From Candidatus Methanophagales archaeon (lineage in GTDB: Archaea > Halobacteriota > Syntropharchaeia > Alkanophagales > Methanospirareceae): a stretch of 48,173 nt of DNA. Location of the stretch: positions 20,784 through 68,956 of the forward strand of contig JAFNKG010000003.1 of NCBI GenBank assembly GCA_017883965.1, in the 5' to 3' direction. Below the pieces are notes generated by a model. The model did not search any database. It saw only the letters and a program-made list of their open reading frames with translations, and was not told the origin of the DNA. The position numbers were made by a program, and so were the translations under genes. Every line of letters starts with the position of its first letter. Within the stretch, counting starts at the first letter, position 1. Below, piece after piece: positions 1-6,702 of the stretch.

Positions 1-360
1 CACGAAATCACGATTATAAACCTTCAGCTGCTTATTAGTAACATCGCACACCCAGATATTTTTATCGTCGAATACAAGCCCGACGGGACTGTATCCCAGC
101 GCGGCGGACGTTTTCAAGAGCACGAAATCACGATCGTGAACCTTCAGCTGCTTATTTATATAATCAACTACCCAGACATTTTTACTGCCAAATGCAATGT
201 CATAAGGACTGTATCCCAGCGCGGCGGACGTTTTCAAGAGCACGAAATCACGATTATAAACCTTCAGCTGCTTATTAGTAACATCGGACACCCAGATATT
301 TTTACCGTCGAACCCAAGCCCATGTGGGTCGTATTCCAGCGCACCGGACGTCTTCAACAG
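1..360 (-). repeat. Three tandem 120-bp coding repeats
   Basis: Units 1-120, 121-240 and 241-360 align base for base without gaps and differ at scattered positions only. The period equals exactly 40 codons, so copy number can change without breaking the reading frame. The array continues past the left edge by an unknown amount. Confidence 0.95.
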
Positions 361-369
361 CTCAAACAT
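1..369 (-). CDS. Repeat beta-propeller protein, probable virion adhesin (partial, runs off left edge)
   Basis: Reading leftward from an ATG at 369, the frame stays open to base 1 (123 codons). After MFE it is three consecutive 40-residue units starting LLKTS, each with GLxFDxKNIWVxD in the middle and NKQLKVYNRDFV at the end. The W-V-D core and the 40-residue period are typical of NHL/YVTN-type beta-propeller blades. The start overlaps the stop of the upstream gene (TGATG) and is preceded by GAGGG, so translation is probably coupled. Position at the end of the capsid operon suggests a surface or receptor-binding protein. No signal peptide is present. The near-identity of the units suggests recent expansion or recombination between blades. 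The function as an adhesin is inference. Confidence 0.75.
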   Translation of the reverse strand, partial: MFELLKTSGALEYDPHGLGFDGKNIWVSDVTNKQLKVYNRDFVLLKTSAALGYSPYDIAFGSKNVWVVDYINKQLKVHDRDFVLLKTSAALGYSPVGLVFDDKNIWVCDVTNKQLKVYNRDFV

Positions 370-791
370 CACACTTCCCTCTCGTCACGGAAGAACTGAA
401 CACGAGCGCCGACCGTGAAGTAGTTGGAAGTAGATAGCGTCCCGGACGCAACGGCTTTGACGGACATTTCACGACCGATACAACGACCGCGGAAGGCACG
501 TAAGCACGGCACTGAGGACTCTTCTTCGAGTAACAGTCCGAATGCGCCGTCTTCGTAATTGTAGATTTTATCTTTGCGATCGTGGAACCGGACGTAGAAC
601 TGGACGGTGGACGTGTCCGGTGGCGTGCCGGATTTCGCTACTTCGTAAAGCAGTAGGAAATCGCTGTATGCGTCGCAGATGAAGCTCTTTGATGCGGTAT
701 TTGCTTTATCTGCCTGCAGATGTTCCGCTTCGATAAACGTTATCTCACAACGTTGTATCGAAGTCTTCTGACATACTTTTTCGGATGACAT
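369..791 (-). CDS. Hypothetical virion-operon protein, 140 aa
   Basis: I do not recognise a family. The protein is hydrophilic, mixed alpha/beta in character, with no membrane segment or signal peptide. It sits between the probable capsid genes and the beta-propeller gene on the same strand. Its stop codon overlaps the start of the propeller gene by one base, which argues for coupled expression. A role as a minor capsid, spike-base or adhesin-attachment protein is plausible from position only. Upstream of the ATG there is an AAGGAGG-type site. Confidence 0.6.
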   Translation of the reverse strand: MSSEKVCQKTSIQRCEITFIEAEHLQADKANTASKSFICDAYSDFLLLYEVAKSGTPPDTSTVQFYVRFHDRKDKIYNYEDGAFGLLLEEESSVPCLRAFRGRCIGREMSVKAVASGTLSTSNYFTVGARVQFFRDEREV

Positions 792-811
792 GGTTTATAC
801 CTCCTTTTCTT

Positions 812-1237
812 TTACCATAGTTCGTCTCCTTTTTCGTTTCGCAGCTCGTCGAGGTCGCCGACAGGAATGAGCCAGACCCATACAGGGATACCGTTCACAT
901 TCCTGGCATGGTACCGTCCAGGATTTGAGCTTGGTACATCCACGGATTTGATGCCAAAAAATCGTAATAGTCGTTGTACGATTCGCAGCAAACGGTCCAC
1001 ACCTTTCGTATGCTTTTTGAGATAGGTTTCGCCAGGATGAAAAGAAGCGATGTCGTGCATGAAATCATCTTTGCAGCCCTCCGGGATGAGGACGTCCCAT
1101 AACTTGACCTCACGCCACGTTGCAGGATACCGTATTTTTTCTTCTGTTGTCTCGTCAATGTAACCACGTTTGTCGAACTCCTCTTTGAGCCGCTCGAAAT
1201 GACCAGGGTAAGAATGCGAAAAAATAAGGAGATGCAT
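812..1237 (-). CDS. Hypothetical protein in capsid operon, 141 aa
   Basis: No family recognised. The sequence is charged with a basic central helix (around residues 80-95, RLLRIVQRLLRFFG) and a tryptophan-rich C-terminal part (VWVWLIP). It starts 18 bp after the stop of the capsid gene and has GGAGATG upstream, so it is in the same operon. No transmembrane segment is evident. Another frame across the same bases is open for over 100 codons, but it has no ribosome-binding site and atypical composition, so I prefer this one. Confidence 0.6.
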   Translation of the reverse strand: MHLLIFSHSYPGHFERLKEEFDKRGYIDETTEEKIRYPATWREVKLWDVLIPEGCKDDFMHDIASFHPGETYLKKHTKGVDRLLRIVQRLLRFFGIKSVDVPSSNPGRYHARNVNGIPVWVWLIPVGDLDELRNEKGDELW

Positions 1238-1254
1238 AGTGGGCGCTGCATCTC

Positions 1255-2382
1255 CTAATAGGGACGGACCTGCTGTAAGACGGTTCGGACTTTGCCAGCG
1301 GTTGAACCAGCGGTATATTTCAGCCTGACGGTTTCCATTGCCTTCGGATCGAGCAGGTTAGCCATCGATTTATTTTCGTCGAAATCGAATATTGCCGAGA
1401 GCATGTAGGCGTAGCCACGTGCTTTCCAGTTTACGGGTTGCCCCGCGTAGAGTTGCGTTTCGTACATAATCAACCGTGACTCCGGCAGATTTCCAAGACC
1501 GACAATTGCGCCGGACGTTGCCTGTGTTTGATTTGGAGCGAGAGAGGCATTAGCATCGAGCACCCAACCAAGGTCAGTACTAAGGTAGTCTGCATCATCA
1601 CCTTGCACGACACCACCCAGATCAACGAGCCCATAGACATCTTCGTTCTGCCGCATCAGCTCTTCTGTGTCCTCGTTAAAGACGACAATGTTACCTGACT
1701 TGTAGGAGAACTTGATAAGGTCCAGGATCTCCCACATCTCCGCGTCATACGGCTCGGTTACAGCCTTTTTTGTCGGGAGCACGGATATGAGTGCCTGTCT
1801 GATGAGATAGTTCTTCGGGAAGTCGATAGTCTTCTCCGCAGTTGTAGATGCAGGAGTCCACGAGTTTGCTTCGTACGTCTTGAAATAACCGGTTGGTGCA
1901 GGACCCTCACGTATAAACTTCTCGCGGACGGTATAACTACCGGACGCAAAGAAGCTCGTTGCACCCATGTCTGCGTTTGTGATGTTCAATTCGACGAGGT
2001 CCCATTTTTCGAGGTCGAGTGCGTATTCCGGATCGCCTAATTTCCGACCGAACGGGATGGGAATGTGAAAGTTATTGACGGTGCTCACTTCCCCGGTTCT
2101 GCGTTCTGTGACTGGTTGTTTCGACATGTAAAAGTCGAGTGCGGCAAGTTCCTGTGCGTCGAGTGAGAGCAGAATATCGGTTGAGTTCCCGATCACTTCA
2201 ATTCCCGTGATGAAATGTGGGATGTAGTACACGAAATTAGCCGCGCTTGAATACGTAGTTGCCTCGATAAGCAGGTCAATGTAGCTCAAAATCCCCGCGG
2301 TTTCAAGCTCGTACGTCTTCGTCATGCCTCCGATAGTAGTGATAGAGTCGTCTTTTACGACGTCAACGGTTTGTTCATACAT
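1255..2382 (-). CDS. Probable major capsid protein, double jelly-roll type, 375 aa
   Basis: The length, beta-rich character and two segment patterns match double jelly-roll capsid proteins. Around residues 108-135 is an F-x-IPIPFGR stretch followed by D-x-x-YALDL and then LVELNITNA, which resembles the end of the first barrel. Around 165-205 is GYFKTYEANSWTPA followed by IDFPKNYLIRQALIS, which resembles the linker into the second barrel. There is no signal peptide. It lies in the virion operon, 14 bp downstream of the 148-aa gene. Such proteins form the icosahedral shell of tailless dsDNA viruses. No packaging ATPase is visible in the window. The call rests on pattern recognition; a structure prediction showing two eight-stranded barrels would settle it. 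Confidence 0.65.
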   Translation of the reverse strand: MYEQTVDVVKDDSITTIGGMTKTYELETAGILSYIDLLIEATTYSSAANFVYYIPHFITGIEVIGNSTDILLSLDAQELAALDFYMSKQPVTERRTGEVSTVNNFHIPIPFGRKLGDPEYALDLEKWDLVELNITNADMGATSFFASGSYTVREKFIREGPAPTGYFKTYEANSWTPASTTAEKTIDFPKNYLIRQALISVLPTKKAVTEPYDAEMWEILDLIKFSYKSGNIVVFNEDTEELMRQNEDVYGLVDLGGVVQGDDADYLSTDLGWVLDANASLAPNQTQATSGAIVGLGNLPESRLIMYETQLYAGQPVNWKARGYAYMLSAIFDFDENKSMANLLDPKAMETVRLKYTAGSTAGKVRTVLQQVRPY

Positions 2383-2396
2383 TTTTTACACCTCGA

Positions 2397-2843
2397 TTAT
2401 GCGCCGCCGGCACCGATGAGCGCCAATCTCTTCTTGAACAATGCTTCTCCTATTTTCTTCACTCTGTCATAGTTTGCGGGGTCGCCACGTGGCTTCCTGT
2501 CCGGTATTTCAGTTGCAGTGATCACGGAATGGAAGGGGTCGAAACCCGCTTTGAAATCCGCTTCGGCTGCCAATACGCCCGGACCGAACCGGTCAACACC
2601 AACGTCTATTGCTTTGCGCTGCCATTTACTCGTGCCTGCCCTTCTCGCACCACCTGCGAATCGCTTACCGATGTCGGCTGCGCTTACGGCTGCTTTGAAT
2701 GCAGCAGCGGCGGCGACGGTCTGCGCTTCCCAGTCTTCGAGTGGGTCGCGGACACCTGATTCGTAAAACGGTGCACGACCCGGGGTCACTTCGATAAATT
2801 TTGCTGTTATGTCATCAATACCTCTAATTTTCGCTTTTGCCAT
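2397..2843 (-). CDS. Alanine-rich protein upstream of capsid gene, 148 aa
   Basis: First gene of the leftward virion operon, ending 14 bp before the capsid gene. The middle is alanine-rich and helical (around residues 40-72) and is followed by basic stretches; the end is glycine/alanine-rich. No family recognised. Proteins with this composition next to a capsid gene are often minor structural or scaffold proteins, but nothing here proves that. The divergent gene at 2923 begins 80 bp away, so this intergenic stretch must hold both promoters. Confidence 0.6.
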   Translation of the reverse strand: MAKAKIRGIDDITAKFIEVTPGRAPFYESGVRDPLEDWEAQTVAAAAAFKAAVSAADIGKRFAGGARRAGTSKWQRKAIDVGVDRFGPGVLAAEADFKAGFDPFHSVITATEIPDRKPRGDPANYDRVKKIGEALFKKRLALIGAGGA

Positions 2844-2922
2844 TTCTTTTAATTCACCTCGATGGGACAGAAGGGGAAAGGTTTATTTAGATGGGTATGG
2901 AATTCTATATTGAGGTTACAAT

Positions 2923-3060
2923 ATGAGTATGCAGGAAGAGGTTTTAGTGCTGAATATTGCGGACTATGCGCTGCGAATATTGGTACGTGGAGGTTATGGA
3001 AAATCAAAGCTGCACGATATGGTGACGAGGATTTGTAACGAGGAGCAGGGGGGAGGATAG
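2923..3060 (+). CDS. Small protein, 45 aa
   Basis: ATG at 2923 opens a 45-codon frame ending in TAG at 3060, preceded by TGAGGT as a possible ribosome site and by a TTTATTTA box near 2882. The product starts MSMQEEVLVLNIADYALR and looks like a single amphipathic helix plus a charged helix. It is the first gene of the rightward block and ends 17 bp before the next start. No family recognised. Confidence 0.45.
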   Translation: MSMQEEVLVLNIADYALRILVRGGYGKSKLHDMVTRICNEEQGGG

Positions 3061-3077
3061 AGTAAGGAGGAAAAAAG

Positions 3078-3266
3078 ATGGCAGTAAGATATGTCGATGC
3101 AGAAGCAATGAAGTTAGCGCTGAATGATCCAAGATTACCAGAGCAAGGCAAAGGAAATGAAGTTGAGAGGAGGACGAGGTTTGTTGAGTTATATCAAGAA
3201 CATTTTAACGCTGTTTTGGAAGATGCGAAAAAGAAGGGCGATAAAATAATGGTTCTTCAGGTGTAA
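3078..3266 (+). CDS. Small charged protein, 62 aa
   Basis: A strong ribosome-binding site (TAAGGAGG, 7 bases before ATG) supports translation. The product is helical, charged and soluble, with no recognisable motif. It ends two bases before the start of the nuclease-like gene, so the two are probably translated together. Confidence 0.6.
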   Translation: MAVRYVDAEAMKLALNDPRLPEQGKGNEVERRTRFVELYQEHFNAVLEDAKKKGDKIMVLQV

Positions 3267-3268
3267 AG

Positions 3269-3790
3269 ATGCCCGGGTTTACGAAATTGAGAGCGGATTG
3301 GGAGCACCGGTATGTTTCGGATTACGTACTAATGAAGTATCCGCATGACATTCATAAATTTCGCTGTCCACTCGGGACCGTGCCGGAGATGTGGGTGCGG
3401 GAAATGGGGTTGGGAAAGGCAATTCGAGCGTTTCGGCCTTACAGGCCCGAGGTAGACGCGGCGGTAGTGACTGCGGACCGGATAGTGATAATCGAGGGTA
3501 AGCTGTTCAAGGTCATGGATGGGTTGAGCAAGCTGCCGATATATCGTAGTCTTATAGCAGAGACTCCGGAGTTCAGCGAGTACAGGACATTGCCAGTTGA
3601 GGCGGTGTTGGTGACGCCGAAGGAGCCGCAGTGGGCGCAGAAGGTCGTGGCTGAGCTGGATATTGTAGTGGATATATTCATTCCTGGCTGGATCAAGGAG
3701 TATTACGAGGCGCAGGAGAAGTACTGGACGACAGAGGAGAAGTTTGAACGTGAGAAGAGGAAGGAGATGCTCAAAGGGTTGGGGTATTGA
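3269..3790 (+). CDS. PD-(D/E)XK nuclease-like viral protein, 173 aa
   Basis: Around residues 60-80 the sequence reads PEVDAAVVTADRIVIIEGKL, which fits the PD-(D/E)XK nuclease core: D63 on one strand, then E76-x-K78 on the next, separated by a hydrophobic strand. A conserved lysine-arginine rich helical tail follows after residue 150. Family members cut or trim DNA, for example during recombination, replication or host DNA degradation. It is preceded by the 62-aa gene with a 2-bp gap and lies upstream of a ParB-like gene, so a role in viral DNA handling is likely. Activity and substrate cannot be told from sequence alone. Confidence 0.6.
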   Translation: MPGFTKLRADWEHRYVSDYVLMKYPHDIHKFRCPLGTVPEMWVREMGLGKAIRAFRPYRPEVDAAVVTADRIVIIEGKLFKVMDGLSKLPIYRSLIAETPEFSEYRTLPVEAVLVTPKEPQWAQKVVAELDIVVDIFIPGWIKEYYEAQEKYWTTEEKFEREKRKEMLKGLGY

Positions 3791-3801
3791 AGAGGTGTGA
3801 T

Positions 3802-3951
3802 ATGAGAAAGACGATACGAAAGTGGATGAGGAAAAGAATGGTGGATAATCTTCGTGCAGGAATGATATATGGCGTTAATTTTTGGCACATGACAAAAGCA
3901 CAGATAGAAAAAAGAAGGAAGCATCAGGGGAGTAGGTATCATGGCAGGTAA
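3802..3951 (+). CDS. Small basic protein, 49 aa
   Basis: ATG at 3802 is preceded by GAAGAGGTG and the frame runs to TAA at 3951. The product is very rich in arginine and lysine (MRKTIRKWMRKRM at the start), so it may bind nucleic acid. It overlaps the start of the ParB-like gene by 11 bp, which suggests coupled translation. No family recognised. Confidence 0.5.
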   Translation: MRKTIRKWMRKRMVDNLRAGMIYGVNFWHMTKAQIEKRRKHQGSRYHGR

Positions 3952-4795
3952 GATGAAAGTGCAGTATCTGGACCCGAATGATCTGCAAGTCCCGGCAGTG
4001 CGGATAACGTCCGCGTTCGATGATGAGATCTATGCAATGTTCCAGGGTGACATAGAGAAGACAGGGATAAATCAGCCGCTTCTCGTCGCAAAAGAGAATG
4101 AGACGTTATGGGTCATAGATGGGAAGAACAGGCGAGATCAGGCACTGTTGCAGGGGATTAAGACGGTTCCCTGTGTAGTCCTGGAGATGACGCTCAAAGA
4201 GATTCAGTTGAGAAACTTAGTGCTGAACAGGTTGCGGGGGAAGACGAAAGCGTCCGAAGAGGTAATGGTGATCAAGGATCTCAGCGAAAACCATGGGTGC
4301 GGGATAGAGGAGATAGTGGATAAAACAGGTATGAAACAGGAGCGAGTGGAGCAACTGCTCAGGATCGGCGGTGCAGATCCGGAGGTCTGGGATGCACTTG
4401 ACAATGATCAAATTAAAGTCTGCCATGCGTTTCAGTTGTCGCGGCTCGTGGACCGTAGTGCACAGTTGCGAATGCTGCGAATGGTGCTGCAATACCGGCT
4501 GAATTGTAGCGATCTGAAGGAAGGAGTGGACGAAGCGCTGAAGATCATTGCGGAACGGAAGACAGAGGAAGAGGGTATACCGGCTATTGCGCCGCCAGAG
4601 ATACCAACGGCTGCATGTTCACTGTGTAAAGAAAAATATCCTGTGCGTGAGTTGGCTGCACCGGTATTATGTCGAGGGTGCTATGCGATACTGATTACAG
4701 CGTACGAAGAGGGGCGGAGGCAATACGAGGCAGAACTGGAGAAGAAACGGAAGGTTGCAGAAAAAATCGTTGGGAGTGAGGTCGATGCGGGGTAG
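3941..4795 (+). CDS. ParB-like N-terminal domain protein with C-terminal zinc site, 284 aa
   Basis: Residues about 5-115 fit the ParB/Srx fold: a conserved GINQPLLVA strand, then WVIDGKNRRDQAL (residues 57-69), where the G-x-N/H-R-R box binds nucleotide in ParB-type CTPases. A helix-turn-helix-like segment follows (about 120-155, ending QERVEQLLRI). Near residues 226-249 are two C-x2-C pairs (CSLC and CRGC) that could hold zinc, and the end is a charged coiled coil. ParB proteins bind and partition DNA; viral ParB-like proteins can act in DNA binding, nicking or modification. It follows a nuclease-like gene in the same block. Partitioning, transcription control or packaging are all possible. 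Confidence 0.75.
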   Translation: MAGKMKVQYLDPNDLQVPAVRITSAFDDEIYAMFQGDIEKTGINQPLLVAKENETLWVIDGKNRRDQALLQGIKTVPCVVLEMTLKEIQLRNLVLNRLRGKTKASEEVMVIKDLSENHGCGIEEIVDKTGMKQERVEQLLRIGGADPEVWDALDNDQIKVCHAFQLSRLVDRSAQLRMLRMVLQYRLNCSDLKEGVDEALKIIAERKTEEEGIPAIAPPEIPTAACSLCKEKYPVRELAAPVLCRGCYAILITAYEEGRRQYEAELEKKRKVAEKIVGSEVDAG

Positions 4796-4813
4796 GGGGC
4801 ATGAAATTTGGCG

Positions 4814-4837
4814 GGCAGGCAGGCAGGCAAGCAAGCA
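4814..4837 (+). repeat. Tetranucleotide repeat (GGCA)4(AGCA)2
   Basis: Four perfect GGCA units are followed by two AGCA units just downstream of the ParB-like gene. The run lies in a non-coding stretch (4796-5068) that also contains a TTTTTGC/GCAAAAA palindrome at 4893-4909 and a run of eight G near 5000. I see no convincing gene in this stretch. Confidence 0.85.
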
Positions 4838-5010
4838 TAATTTCATACGAGGGATTTTAACAAAGAAAATTAAAAATGCAGGGAGGAGAATGTTTTTGCG
4901 AAGCAAAAATCTTTTATTCTCGCTCAGAAAAATCGAATCTTTCCCCAATCAAGTTTCCATTAAAATAACCTCTGAAAAGCGCCAAAACGGCAAATTTCAG
5001 GGGGGGGAGG

Positions 5011-5059
5011 GAGGTTTTTGATGATTGGAACTCGAGGTTTTGATGATTGGAACTCGAGG
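5011..5059 (+). repeat. Tandem duplication of a 22-23 bp unit before a ribosome-binding site
   Basis: The unit GAGGTTTTGATGATTGGAACTC is present twice in a row (first copy with one extra T), the second copy running into the GAGGAGGTG ribosome-binding site of the gene at 5069. It looks like a slippage duplication of the leader of that gene. Confidence 0.85.
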
Positions 5060-5068
5060 AGGTGAAAA

Positions 5069-5386
5069 ATGGCCGTAGAAGAGAATTTCGTGAAGTTGGA
5101 AATCGGAATACCGGTTGTAATGAGGTTTGACAAATATGCATGGCAGTCAAGACAGGTGCTGGACCCGGACCTGGGCTTTACGAAGACCGTGAAAACCCTG
5201 GTGTTTCACGTTGTCGAGCTGGAGGGTATGCCCGCTGATACGGTGTTCAGTCTCGTGAGTGTGAAGGCGCAGAAGGAATTTGAGCCGTATCTGCTTGGCG
5301 ATAAGTTTCTGCGATACAGGTTCACGGTGATCAAGGAAGGTCCCGGATTCGTGGCGCCCAGGATCATGTTGGCAACGGCACTATAA
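5069..5386 (+). CDS. Hypothetical viral protein, 105 aa
   Basis: A very strong ribosome-binding site (GAGGAGGTG) lies 6 bases before the ATG. The product is beta-rich with alternating hydrophobic residues and has no cysteine or membrane segment. No family recognised. It is the last gene of the rightward block, followed by a TATA-like box and a structured non-coding stretch. Because of the strong ribosome site it may be an abundant protein, possibly structural; that is inference. Confidence 0.6.
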   Translation: MAVEENFVKLEIGIPVVMRFDKYAWQSRQVLDPDLGFTKTVKTLVFHVVELEGMPADTVFSLVSVKAQKEFEPYLLGDKFLRYRFTVIKEGPGFVAPRIMLATAL

Positions 5387-5412
5387 CGCACTATTTTCGA
5401 GTGGAAAGAAAG

Positions 5413-5420
5413 TTTATATA
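5413..5420 (+). promoter_or_regulatory. Archaeal TATA box before a structured non-coding stretch
   Basis: TTTATATA lies 27 bp after the stop of the 105-aa gene. A start of transcription would be expected about 25 bp downstream, near 5445, where no convincing gene begins but a strongly paired sequence does. Confidence 0.5.
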
Positions 5421-5444
5421 CCTGCGATTTCTATGTGGTTACCA

Positions 5445-5697
5445 AAGTTCACGCTGCCACACACAAAAAGGAGCCACCGAAAAGCGTTACCTCTACTGGT
5501 GAAAGTAAGGTTTGCGAGGCAAGGTTCGCCCGCTCAACGATGGCGTGGTTCACCCTACGTGGCCATAAGAACCGAAGCGTCACCTGCGTAAGTGGTGAGG
5601 TTAGCCCCAGAATACACCCAGCGAATCGGTAGTTGCCTGCCTTTTCTTACAAAGAAAAGGATAGGTGGCTCCGTTTATCTTTATACAATCAGATAAA
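5445..5697 (+). ncRNA. Candidate structured RNA in the provirus
   Basis: This part of a 442-bp gap without convincing genes is rich in long-range pairing. A perfect 9-bp helix can close it: GGAGCCACC (5470-5478) with GGTGGCTCC (5664-5672). Inside are CCTTTTCTT/AAGAAAAGG (5640-5660, loop of three), GGTGAA with TTCACC, and several GC-rich short stems. A TTTATCT/AGATAAA hairpin follows at 5674-5697. The frames open here start with TTG or GTG, lack ribosome sites, and give proteins of odd composition. I could not match it to RNase P, SRP or another known RNA. It could instead be a small transposon-like remnant with 9-bp inverted ends. Confidence 0.4.
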
Positions 5698-5828
5698 ATT
5701 AGTGAGCTCCGGCCTTGAAGATCTCATTACCAGGGTAAACTCGAAAAGAAATAAAAAAGGTTCAATCGACAAAAGAAGCCTTTTGAACCCCACTATACTT
5801 TTGTATAATTTTTGTTTCTACAAAGACG

Positions 5829-5942
5829 TCATTGATCAGGACCTGACTTCACGGGCCATCCTTTCGCTCGAAACATATCGTCCACTTCTTCTTCCGTATA
5901 GCCACGCACTTCGATCAGCCATGTCCTGAAACCCTCTGTCAT
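5829..5942 (-). CDS. Small protein, 37 aa
   Basis: Read leftward from an ATG at 5942 the frame ends in TGA at 5829. The product starts MTEGFRTWLIEVRGYTEEEV and looks like a compact two-helix protein. It is last in the chain of small genes downstream of the integrase, beyond the hairpin at 5977-5993. A weak AGGT lies upstream. No family recognised. Confidence 0.4.
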   Translation of the reverse strand: MTEGFRTWLIEVRGYTEEEVDDMFRAKGWPVKSGPDQ

Positions 5943-5976
5943 TGTGCACTAACCTATTTCCACTCGAAACGGAAAT

Positions 5977-5993
5977 GAGCCCTCAGAGGGCTC
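5977..5993. terminator. GC-rich hairpin after the 76-aa gene
   Basis: GAGCCCT pairs with AGGGCTC around a CAG loop, directly after the stop codon of the gene ending at 5992. In the rightward direction it is followed by AGTTTT. It may end transcription from either side or attenuate read-through into the 37-aa gene. Confidence 0.45.
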
Positions 5994-6222
5994 AGTTTTC
6001 CGCAGCTCTTCGCGACACATGCGCACACACCCCCCCGTACGTTGCGGGTGGAACTTCTGTTTCGCCAAAGGTGACGCTGATATCGTGTTGATGTTTGAAC
6101 GCATAGACTGTAAGATAGTTGTAGAGCCGAAGCAGGTAATACGGGTCTCCTACGACTTTAACGACCAGTACGCCCCCATCACCGTCTTTGATTGATACTT
6201 TCATTTGCATCTGCCTTTTCAA
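5992..6222 (-). CDS. Small viral protein, 76 aa
   Basis: The start overlaps the end of the 70-aa gene by 4 bp (ATGA), the usual sign of coupled translation. The product begins MKRQMQMKVSIKDGDGG and has an alpha/beta pattern with a VLVVKVVGD strand and a tyrosine-rich helix. No membrane segment or recognised family. It belongs to the operon led by the integrase. Confidence 0.55.
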   Translation of the reverse strand: MKRQMQMKVSIKDGDGGVLVVKVVGDPYYLLRLYNYLTVYAFKHQHDISVTFGETEVPPATYGGVCAHVSRRAAEN

Positions 6223-6431
6223 TCCTCCACTCTCTCACTCTTGCTGCAATGTACTTTCTTTACAGCAGCAATGAGGATCCTGAGCGATGTTTCAAGCGCC
6301 TCATAGTCAACACCGCTCACTATGACTATGCGATGCCCGGAGTGCTTTGTAATATACTCTTTGAATTCGTACGCTTCGAGTTGATCTACTGATTCACATT
6401 CAACGCACACAAACACTCTTATTTCATCCAT
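6219..6431 (-). CDS. Small viral protein, 70 aa
   Basis: The gene begins directly after the stop of the 43-aa gene and overlaps the next by 4 bp. The product has a regular strand-helix-strand-helix pattern (RVFVCVEC, then an acidic helix, then RIVIVSGV, then a helix), a possible small alpha/beta fold. Two cysteines at the start (VCVEC) are not paired with a second cluster. No family recognised. Confidence 0.55.
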   Translation of the reverse strand: MDEIRVFVCVECESVDQLEAYEFKEYITKHSGHRIVIVSGVDYEALETSLRILIAAVKKVHCSKSERVED

Positions 6432-6432
6432 G

Positions 6433-6564
6433 CTACACTCGTATCCCGCTCCACTTCCTTCTCGTCCCTCTCAGTATATCCTCGAGCACACGCGCTTCTT
6501 TTCGACTGTCCATTTCACATTGTCGTATCAGCTCATCCAATAACAGTACGATCATTTCTTCCAT
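6433..6564 (-). CDS. Small protein, 43 aa
   Basis: ATG at 6564 directly follows the stop of the 41-aa gene (TAAATG) and the frame ends at TAG 6433. The product starts MEEMIVLLLDELIRQC and ends in a basic stretch, so it looks like an amphipathic helix with a basic tail. Perfect packing against both neighbours is the main support. No family recognised. Confidence 0.5.
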   Translation of the reverse strand: MEEMIVLLLDELIRQCEMDSRKEARVLEDILRGTRRKWSGIRV

Positions 6565-6690
6565 TTAGTGCCACCAACCAGTTCCGATGCCTGCCACGAT
6601 TTTATTTTTATTCATTTTACGTAGCATTTCTTCTTCTTCTGCATTCTCTGGACGGTAAAATTTTCCCATCCAATTGCTTTCACATTCCAT
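6565..6690 (-). CDS. Small protein, 41 aa
   Basis: ATG at 6690 is preceded by GGAGCTGTAAAA; nearly the same leader (GAGCTGTAAAA) precedes the zinc-ribbon gene just upstream, which suggests the two genes share an expression signal. The product has a run of four glutamates and ends GIGTGWWH. No family recognised. Confidence 0.5.
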   Translation of the reverse strand: MECESNWMGKFYRPENAEEEEMLRKMNKNKIVAGIGTGWWH

Positions 6691-6702
6691 TTTTACAGCT
6701 CC

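Noticed and set aside
1-360. CRISPR array
   Set aside because: The repeats are 120 bp, without spacers, and encode an in-frame protein repeat.
4755-5021. 88-codon frame after the ParB-like gene
   Set aside because: It overlaps the end of the ParB-like gene and runs through repeats and a G run; the composition is not protein-like.
5445-5697. RNase P or SRP RNA
   Set aside because: I looked for the conserved GGAAAGTC, ACAGAA and GGCTTA boxes of RNase P and the SRP tetraloop region; only loose likeness is present.
5633-5929. 98-codon rightward frame in the provirus gap
   Set aside because: It starts with TTG, lacks a ribosome site and overlaps both the structured stretch and the small leftward gene at 5829-5942.
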